Part shown: positions 7,635 through 11,889 of the stretch, piece by piece
Layout of the letters: every line of letters starts with the position of its first letter
Numbering within the stretch: the first letter of the stretch is position 1
Origin: Paraglomus occultum
Lineage: Eukaryota > Glomeromycota > Glomeromycetes > Paraglomerales > Paraglomeraceae
Direction: 5' to 3'
Length of the DNA: 11,889 nucleotides
Assembly (NCBI GenBank): GCA_910592205.1
Contig: CAJVPJ010001151.1
Span: 1-11,889, forward strand
Notes under the pieces: generated by a model
The model's database searches: none
Seen by the model: only the letters and a program-made list of their open reading frames with translations
What the model was told of the DNA's origin: nothing
Position numbers and translations under genes: made by a program

Positions 7635-7832
7635 CGCTTTACTCATATTTGTCCTTATAATTTCTGTAGTCTTGGTGAAAGTTATTTCTGTGTAAGAACA
7701 GTTAAACTATTGTCAGTCAATGAAATCCGTGAGATGTTTCTTGTTCTCGAGAGAGCCCAGGTGAGCTGTCAGACTAGTCGAGCTAATAATATACCAACAA
7801 TAAGCGAATCAAGCCTCAGATATATTTATTGA
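7635..7832 (+). other. unassigned 65-codon open frame, possible exon
   Basis: The frame is open between a TAA (7632) and a TGA (7830-7832). The middle reads KLLSVNEIREMFLVLERAQ, an amphipathic helix-like stretch, followed directly by a GTGAGC donor-like site. There is no Met before that stretch and no recognised domain. An open frame of this length is expected occasionally by chance. Confidence 0.15.
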
Positions 7833-8276
7833 AAATCGTTTTATTTAACTAATTATCTTGATCATATCAAGACTCTGTTAATACGAATCTTCAGCCTTCA
7901 GCCCGCAACGTGCGTGCTTGCCTTAAATCTAAAAAATAAAGACTATTATTAGCCGAAGGCTTGCCTCATGCTAATTATAATACCTGGAATATACGAAATA
8001 TAATTCAACAGTCCGACGATTGGGTGCAATTTAATATGAAGATCATCTGATTCCCGTGAAAATCACTTGACTTCAGAGAAAGATACAGTACACTCCCCTG
8101 CCAACGATCGGCGAATAAAACTCTGCCTCCGTAGCCTATATTCAAAATGAGATATCTCGACTTATATCTAACTTAATTTCAAGTGGTTTTTTTTCCCGAG
8201 CAGATAAAGACCGTAGCTTCCAAAAATTATAAAACCACTTTTTAGTTTTATTTACTATTACTAGATTTTATAAAAA
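7833..8276. other. AT-rich flank of the Tc1-like relic
   Basis: No gene seen. A 10-bp perfect inverted repeat (AAGTGGTTTT at 8181-8190, AAAACCACTT at 8231-8240) lies just before the transposase fragment. It is too close together to be the two ends of the element but could be part of one terminal region. TACAGTACACTCCCC at 8084 resembles the CAGT-starting ends of pogo/Tc1-type elements next to a TA; no matching partner end was found. Confidence 0.3.
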
Positions 8277-8828
8277 ATGCCTAAGTCTTGTGAACGCTCT
8301 GATTTTGAACGCGGAATGATTATCGGACTTCACAAGAGCAACCAAAAAGTACTCGGAATACCCAGAACTACCTGCACTGATATCATCAACAAATTCGAAA
8401 ACGATGGGATGACTGAGTCTCTTCCTCGTTTAGGAAGACCACCTCTTTTGACTGACCGTGAAGAGCGAACTCTTGTGCGAGTAACCAAAGATAATAGGAA
8501 AGAATCGCTTGAAGAGATTACTGAGCTGTTCAACAGCCTAGGCCTTACTCAGGTAGTACTCGTACTGCTAGACGTGTGCTTCATAACCATAACTTTTTTG
8601 GCCGTATTGGGAAGAGAAACCCCTTCGTTTCTGAGAATAACAGAATAAAATGCTCAAGATGGTGTCGCGAACGTAAAGGTTGGGATGAAAACAATGAGAT
8701 ACAATCATTTGGAGCGATGAATCCCGGTTTCTCTCATTCGAAAATGATGGTCAGCAATGGGTTTGGGGCTGTTTTGTTAAAAATCGACTTGGACCGTTAG
8801 TGAACTCACGGAACAATATGTTTTACCA
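8277..8828 (+). pseudogene. broken Tc1/mariner-type transposase
   Basis: Starting at the ATG at 8277, three reading frames must be used in turn to follow a Tc1-like transposase. The first carries SDFERGMIIGLHKS, then (with helix-turn-helix residues missing) GIPRTTCTDIINKFENDG and the GRPPLLTDREERTLVR linker, to about 8550. The second carries STRTARRVLHNHNFFGRIGK and RWCRERKGWD (about 8552-8690). The third carries IIWSDESRF with the first catalytic Asp, then ENDGQQWVWGCFVKNRLGPLV (8704-8802). Between WVW and GCF about 40 residues normally separating them are gone, apparently by deletion between two TGG/VW positions. The ELTEQYVLP stretch in the first frame at 8802-8828 matches the following helix after another small deletion. 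The second Asp and the final acidic residue are not seen. The element cannot move by itself. Confidence 0.9.
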
Positions 8829-9174
8829 ATGAAGAGAAGACACGAAAACAATGAAAATGAATTCCAAGAGAGAAAGAGGCACATGACCGATGAAGAACTC
8901 GGAGAGTTAACTGATTTCGCTCTAAACATAGTTGAGCCAGAAAATAAAGAACATTTAAATCAAATTGTGCGACTTGCGGTAGATAAAAACGAAGCATTTA
9001 TAAATATTTGGCGAGCTTTAGTTACCTCAAAAGATGAAGTGCGAAAATTTGAAAGTTTATTTCTTTAATGAATCCAACTTCTGGCAAACCATCGCCGACG
9101 ACTTATTAGGAAATGGACTCTGCGTCTACGGTCGAAAGCGACCAAGAATTGATCAAAAAAAATATCCGTTTTAA
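8829..9174 (+). pseudogene. unrecognised gene fragment with one frameshift, fused after the Tc1 relic
   Basis: From the ATG at 8829 one frame encodes a charged N-terminus (MKRRHENNENEFQ) and helical, protein-like sequence (TDEELGELTDFALNIV, EHLNQIVRLAVDKNEAF, INIWRALVTSKDEV) to a TAA at 9066-9068. A one-base shift near 9054 continues in another frame with an equally protein-like tail (VYFFNESNFWQTIADDLL, GLCVYGRKRPRID) to a TAA at 9172-9174. The joined length would be about 115 residues. The first residues may still be Tc1 sequence (LPMKRR...FQ fits the transposase before its second catalytic Asp). The rest does not match Tc1 as I know it. Either a host gene piece captured at a deletion junction or an unfamiliar element. 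No function is proposed. Confidence 0.4.
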
Positions 9175-9578
9175 TATGGTAAATATTTTAAACATATATT
9201 GAATGCTCGGTATGATATACAACAGTTTAACTGATTGCACATTTTTATGTCTAAAGAACAAGATTGGAACAATTTAAGTTTTTTTCTATATGGTATATTT
9301 AATGTGGTGGGGACGTTGGCAATATAAATTTCTATATCAGTCTTATGGAATAAGAATGTTTTTTGCATCTAAATTTTATAGAGGTTGTATGTCAGATCGG
9401 AATAATATTAAAATAAGTATTAGTATATATTAATATTATTAATACTAATACACAAAAAAATTGTTCCATCTGTTCTTGCTAAATCAGTGACTATAGTAAT
9501 AAGTAATAGGGGAATGTGAGGATTACAGTATGACATAAAGTGTCACAAAGTTTGTATATAATAATAATTTATTATTAT
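9175..9578. other. very AT-rich DNA with hairpins, no gene
   Basis: No credible coding frame. It holds a 10-bp perfect inverted repeat (GTATTAGTAT at 9417-9426, ATACTAATAC at 9442-9451) and the start of an AT palindrome (AATAATAAT at 9560-9568, ATTATTATT at 9571-9579). A CAGTGACTATA near 9486 recurs in the same orientation near 10030, on the other side of the transposase relic. Confidence 0.5.
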
Positions 9579-9894
9579 TCACGTATACAATAATTGTTTC
9601 TCCAAATAACAATCTAGTAATAATTGCTTTTTTGCTTTATCTATCAAATATTCAAAAGTATATATCATGCGACGCAGAACGTTTAGCTCATCTGAAGTAA
9701 ATACGATTGCTCTTGAAACAAAATAAAGCCCCAGCGCTTGTATATTAGACATCAGTTTACTACAGCTTAAGCTTCATTCCCTTCATGATAATCAGTATCT
9801 GAGAGTACAGTTTCAGATTCTACCATAGCATCATCATAGATACTATATCAGCTTCAGTCAGATTCTCTTCAGTTACTAATGGTTTTCTTTGACA
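9579..9894 (-). pseudogene. C-terminal relic of a pogo/Tigger-like transposase, copy B
   Basis: On the minus strand three frame pieces follow one another: CQRKPLVTEENLTEADIVSM (9894 down to about 9832), DDAMVESETVLSDTDYHEGN with an EA.AVV helix (to about 9765), and SNIQALGLYFVSRAIVF, TSDELNVLRRMIYTFEY and LIDKAKKQLLLDCYLEKQ ending in TGA at 9579-9581. The order is a 'LT..DIVSM' motif, an acidic linker, a hydrophobic helix and a basic KKQ..LD.Y end. This is the tail expected of pogo/CENP-B-type transposases and matches the layout of copy A (1543-1858), though sequence identity is low, so they are different subfamilies. Two frame changes and internal stops make it dead. The catalytic core is absent. 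Confidence 0.5.
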
Positions 9895-10183
9895 TATTTT
9901 TTTTTCCTTTAAAATAACGTGCCCGTTATATACTGTCAATACGGTGTTACGTTTCAAAGTACAATATATTTACTTTCTACTATATCAGTTGACAATGAGT
10001 AATTGTGCATGTTTCTCACAGACAATGTGACAGTGACTATATATATAAGCAGAATGTGCAATATTAATATAGGTCAGTTCCGAGAAAAGTGTGACTATAA
10101 GGAGGTTGTGACTATATACCTTATTATTGTGTGTAATAAATCAAATGATTCCCTACTTTGCGCAATTACAATATCTTCTGACC
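9895..10183. other. intergenic DNA with repeated GTGACTATA words
   Basis: No gene supported. GTGACTATA occurs at about 10031 and 10108, and TGTGACTATAAGG near 10090; the word also occurs near 9488. This could be terminal or subterminal repeat sequence of the pogo-like relic between them. A 74-codon + strand frame at 10003-10227 has no protein-like character. Confidence 0.3.
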
Positions 10184-10224
10184 ACAGGCCCCAACACACT
10201 AACTATCCCCAGTGTTGGGCCTGT
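10184..10224. repeat. imperfect inverted repeat at the edge of a GC-rich island
   Basis: ACAGGCCCCAACAC (10184-10197) pairs with GTGTTGGGCCTGT (10212-10224) with one unpaired C, leaving a 14-base loop. The right arm read from 10210 is CAGTGTTGGGCC, which resembles the ends of some fungal DNA transposons. The DNA that follows, to about 10350, is much richer in G and C than its surroundings. Confidence 0.6.
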
Positions 10225-10486
10225 TAACTGGGATGAAAATTTCCACAGACACCTGCTGCTGACATACTCTGGCTAGCCACATGGGACAGGCTGTCTATCG
10301 GCCAACCCACCCTAGGACGCATCCTCTTCTTCTGCTCCACTGATATACCATATAGTGTAACGAAGAGCAACACCAATTTTTTTACTGGTGGCATAGCACA
10401 AATTCCAGCAATATTTAAAAAATTTCATAATTTTGGAGTGCAATAGCTTGAATTATTTCTTCTTCCCTTAGTGCTTTAGAGCAGAA
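10225..10486. other. GC-richer island and AT-rich flank, no gene assigned
   Basis: The part up to about 10350 stands out by composition. On the minus strand it contains a short stop-free stretch (RVGWPIDSLSHVASQSMSAA) without a start or known motif. It may be the end of a transposable element. The rest is AT-rich and empty. Confidence 0.3.
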
Positions 10487-10633
10487 ATGCCTATAAGCAA
10501 AAGAAGAAGCGGTCGACCTCGTAACACGGGATTTAAGTTATTAAACTTGAAATCTGAAAGTCAATTGAAAAAAAGCATGTGCCTCGCACAATATGATTGC
10601 ATCACAAAAAAACGGGTTGACATGATCACATGA
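10487..10633 (+). CDS. hypothetical 48-residue basic protein with an AT-hook-like core
   Basis: From the ATG at 10487 the frame encodes 48 residues beginning MPISKRRSGRPRNTGF and ending in TGA. The KRRSGRPRN segment contains the Gly-Arg-Pro core, flanked by basic residues, typical of AT-hooks that bind the minor groove of AT-rich DNA. The remainder (LKSESQLKKS, then CLAQYDCITKKRVDMI) has no known domain. It could be a small real gene, the first exon of a larger one, or a chance frame. No splice donor or poly(A) signal decides this. Confidence 0.25.
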   Translation: MPISKRRSGRPRNTGFKLLNLKSESQLKKSMCLAQYDCITKKRVDMIT

Positions 10634-10712
10634 CTGCGAATAAATTCCTCGCTGACTTTGGTGTATCACTGTATATAGCATTTATATGGCACGCCGAAGC
10701 GGACAAAAGTCT

Positions 10713-10755
10713 GAATTTCAATTCACTTTTTTGTGAATTGAAATTCACAAAAAAG
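10713..10755. repeat. two overlapping perfect hairpins sharing an arm
   Basis: GAATTTCAATTCAC (10713-10726) pairs with GTGAATTGAAATTC (10733-10746) around a TTTTTT loop. CTTTTTTGTGAAT (10726-10738) pairs with ATTCACAAAAAAG (10743-10755) around a TGAA loop. Both stems are perfect and mutually exclusive, so the sequence can switch between two hairpins or form a slipped structure. Confidence 0.95.
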
Positions 10756-10756
10756 C

Positions 10757-10914
10757 CTCAAACTATTCCTTTTTTGTAATTGTTTGAGCCTCAAACAATT
10801 ACACACGGATATTCCGTTGGGACTTGTTATGCGAATGCATATGAATTATCCGGGCGAAAATTCAAACCCTCAAACAATTACGTCATGCATGAAAAGGCTC
10901 AAACAATTACGTCA
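10757..10914. repeat. cluster of CTCAAACAATTAC repeats with TTACGTCA sites
   Basis: The 13-base word CTCAAACAATTAC occurs perfectly at 10790-10802, 10869-10881 and 10898-10910. Its exact reverse complement lies at 10776-10788 and forms a near-palindrome with the first copy, one base between them. A degenerate copy (CTCAAACTATT) starts at 10757. The last two copies extend to GTCA, giving TTACGTCA at 10878-10885 and 10907-10914, a core that bZIP (CREB/ATF-type) proteins recognise. Frames running through this cluster change with the repeats and are not genes. Confidence 0.85.
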
Positions 10915-10983
10915 CAACCATCAAGTCATCCTCAAAATCGGGATCGAATTCTTTTCCACAAATTTCTGACGCTTGATTGGTTA

Positions 10984-11019
10984 ATCAGAGTGACAAAATC
11001 AGAGTGACAATATCAGAGT
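10984..11019. repeat. 14-bp tandem repeat, about 2.6 copies
   Basis: Units start at 10984, 10998 and 11012. Each begins ATCAGAGTGACAA or part of it; the first two units differ at one base and the third breaks off after ATCAGAGT. Unit length equals that of the unrelated minisatellite at 6707-6762. Confidence 0.85.
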
Positions 11020-11140
11020 CGAGTTCGTTGATTAATCCATGTCATCATTTAAACTTATTGTTTGGTTATTTTTCAGTCAATTCTTGAAGTCTACCAATCA
11101 CACACTTTATTAAAACATCTAGTACTTTACATTATTTGTA

Positions 11141-11260
11141 TTACTCAGGTAGTTCTATAGCCCGTTCATAAAACTGTCGCTGCATTTCACTAAATCTCTT
11201 CAAGCACGGTGATGCTCTTGGCAACCGAGCTGAATTTGTGTCGGCTGCGATGACTTTGAT
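11141..11260 (-). CDS. candidate terminal exon of an unassigned minus-strand gene
   Basis: On the minus strand, TTTTTTGACGCATGCTTAG looks like the end of an intron, and the next 120 bases are open in phase 0 to a TAA at 11141-11143: IKVIAADTNSARLPRASP, then CLKRFSEMQRQFYERAIELPE. The composition is strongly protein-like. Upstream on the same strand a 64-codon frame (11466-11272, NSGIERFVPNLTTKGSTSIF...) has a GTACGT donor-like site at 11314. The phase does not join directly with this exon, so the exact structure is unresolved. I do not recognise the protein. Confidence 0.3.
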   Translation of the reverse strand: MKVIAADTNSARLPRASPCLKRFSEMQRQFYERAIELPE

Positions 11261-11271
11261 CTAAGCATGCG

Positions 11272-11466
11272 TCAAAAAACATTAACATTATCGATGATAT
11301 AATATAATACGTACTGTTCAACAGGCACTGGGTAACTACCGGTGCAAAGAACCTTATTTCCAATTGTCATTGGTAAGATCGTCAACGGGTTTACCATAAA
11401 GATACTTGTGGATCCTTTTGTAGTAAGATTGGGCACAAATCTTTCTATTCCTGAATTAGGTAACAA
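11272..11466 (-). other. unassigned open frame, possible upstream exon
   Basis: This minus-strand frame (TTG start, 64 codons) reads LPNSGIERFVPNLTTKG, then ILPMTIGNKVLCTGSYPVPV before turning AT-rich. The AT-rich end (YVLYYIIDNVNVF) begins at a GTACGT donor-like sequence at 11314, which suggests that the coding part, if real, stops there and the rest is intron. The opposite strand is also open (11342-11533) and neither is recognised. Confidence 0.15.
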
Positions 11467-11675
11467 AAATTACGCCACATACTCCACACCAATTGATATG
11501 AACTTTTCTCACACGTCAGTTGGAATAATATGAACCACGTTGAACTCACCCACATAATTATGCGATCTTGTCTGTTAAGTAGATTTAATGATATCGACAA
11601 TAATTGTAGAGGTTTACGGTTAGATAGTAAATGTAGTCGTCTTTTGTTAATGAGTTGGCCTAATCGTACGATAAA

Positions 11676-11815
11676 TCATTGGTACAAATTTTCGACATTA
11701 TCATGATTTGATTCAAATAAAGACTGTTGAGAGCCAGATTCAATCCCTTTCGCTTGCTTCTCAATTTCTCTCACCGTGTTATCTTCGATCTTTGTGTTGG
11801 GAAGTTGCATCTTAA
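11676..11815 (-). CDS. candidate terminal exon of an unassigned minus-strand gene (runs off right edge)
   Basis: The minus strand has a textbook intron end, CTAAC branch site (11835-11831) and pyrimidine-rich TACTTCTCACTCTAG, followed at 11815 by an open frame to a TGA at 11676-11678. The peptide is hydrophilic: KMQLPNTKIEDNTVREIEKQ, AKGIESGSQQSLFES, NHDNVENLYQ. The ATG in it (11810) could also be a start, giving 44 residues, but the splice signal favours an internal or last exon whose upstream exon lies beyond the window. No family recognised. Confidence 0.35.
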
Positions 11816-11834
11816 CTAGAGTGAGAAGTAGTTA

Positions 11835-11849
11835 GGAGGCTTCGCCTCC
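11835..11849. repeat. short GC-rich hairpin GGAGGCTTCGCCTCC
   Basis: GGAGGC and GCCTCC form a perfect six-base stem around TTC in otherwise AT-rich DNA. Similar GGCTTCGCC mini-hairpins are known as dispersed elements in mitochondrial DNA of arbuscular mycorrhizal fungi (from general knowledge). Here it lies inside the candidate intron upstream of 11815. Confidence 0.7.
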
Positions 11850-11889
11850 CTTTATATTAATGTTAGTGATAAATTGAGAGATAATTTTG

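Noticed and set aside
8086-9530. CAGTACACTCCCC at 8086 and GGGGAATGTG...TACAG near 9513 as terminal inverted repeats around the Tc1 relic
   Set aside because: The match is only about 9 of 13 bases and the CAGT end is not reproduced in the right place, so chance is as likely.
10780-11007. Two overlapping + strand frames in the CTCAAACAATTAC cluster
   Set aside because: They are translations of direct and inverted repeats in two frames; no protein character remains outside the repeats.

Overview
The window looks like nuclear DNA of an early-diverging, probably arbuscular mycorrhizal (Glomeromycotina-type) fungus. The evidence is AT-rich intergenic DNA, short spliceosomal introns of 75-109 bp, a kinase-like protein with Sel1-type repeats of the sort greatly expanded in these fungi, and decayed Tc1/mariner and pogo-like transposases. 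The taxon is inferred from gene content; no marker gene is present.

Left part (1-5830): two paralogous genes lie head to tail on the + strand. Only the last 170 codons of the first are inside the window (2-514). The second is complete (3131-5565). I reconstruct it as five exons and a 692-residue protein: an N-terminal MLKL-type four-helix bundle, a brace/coiled-coil helix, a kinase fold whose catalytic residues are partly lost (HHD in place of HRD, N-Y-H in place of DFG, Gln at the alphaC Glu position), and a C-terminal Sel1-like repeat region. This is the layout of a necroptosis-like (MLKL-family) cell-death or signalling pseudokinase with an added scaffold domain. The second intron is an in-frame, stop-free 75-bp intron that simple gene finding would read through. 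The 2.6 kb between the two genes holds a minus-strand relic of a pogo-like transposase tail and an unassigned open frame. A 59-bp tandem duplication lies in the 3' flank of the second gene.

Middle (5830-8270): mostly non-coding. It contains a four-copy 14-bp minisatellite and several short + strand segments that read like protein and abut good splice-site sequences (6511-6681, 6851-6899, 7157-7260, 7635-7832). They may be remains of one or more decayed genes and are given at low confidence.

Right part (8277-11889): a Tc1-like transposase broken by frameshifts and internal deletions runs into an unrecognised, once-frameshifted reading frame (to 9174). A second pogo-like transposase tail lies on the minus strand (9579-9894). 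Then come hairpins, a 48-codon frame with an AT-hook-like core, a cluster of overlapping perfect palindromes and CTCAAACAATTAC repeats carrying TTACGTCA sites, and two or three candidate minus-strand exons running off the right edge.

Overall this is a tandem gene pair for MLKL-like pseudokinases embedded in transposon-littered accessory DNA. I saw no tRNA, rRNA or CRISPR array.
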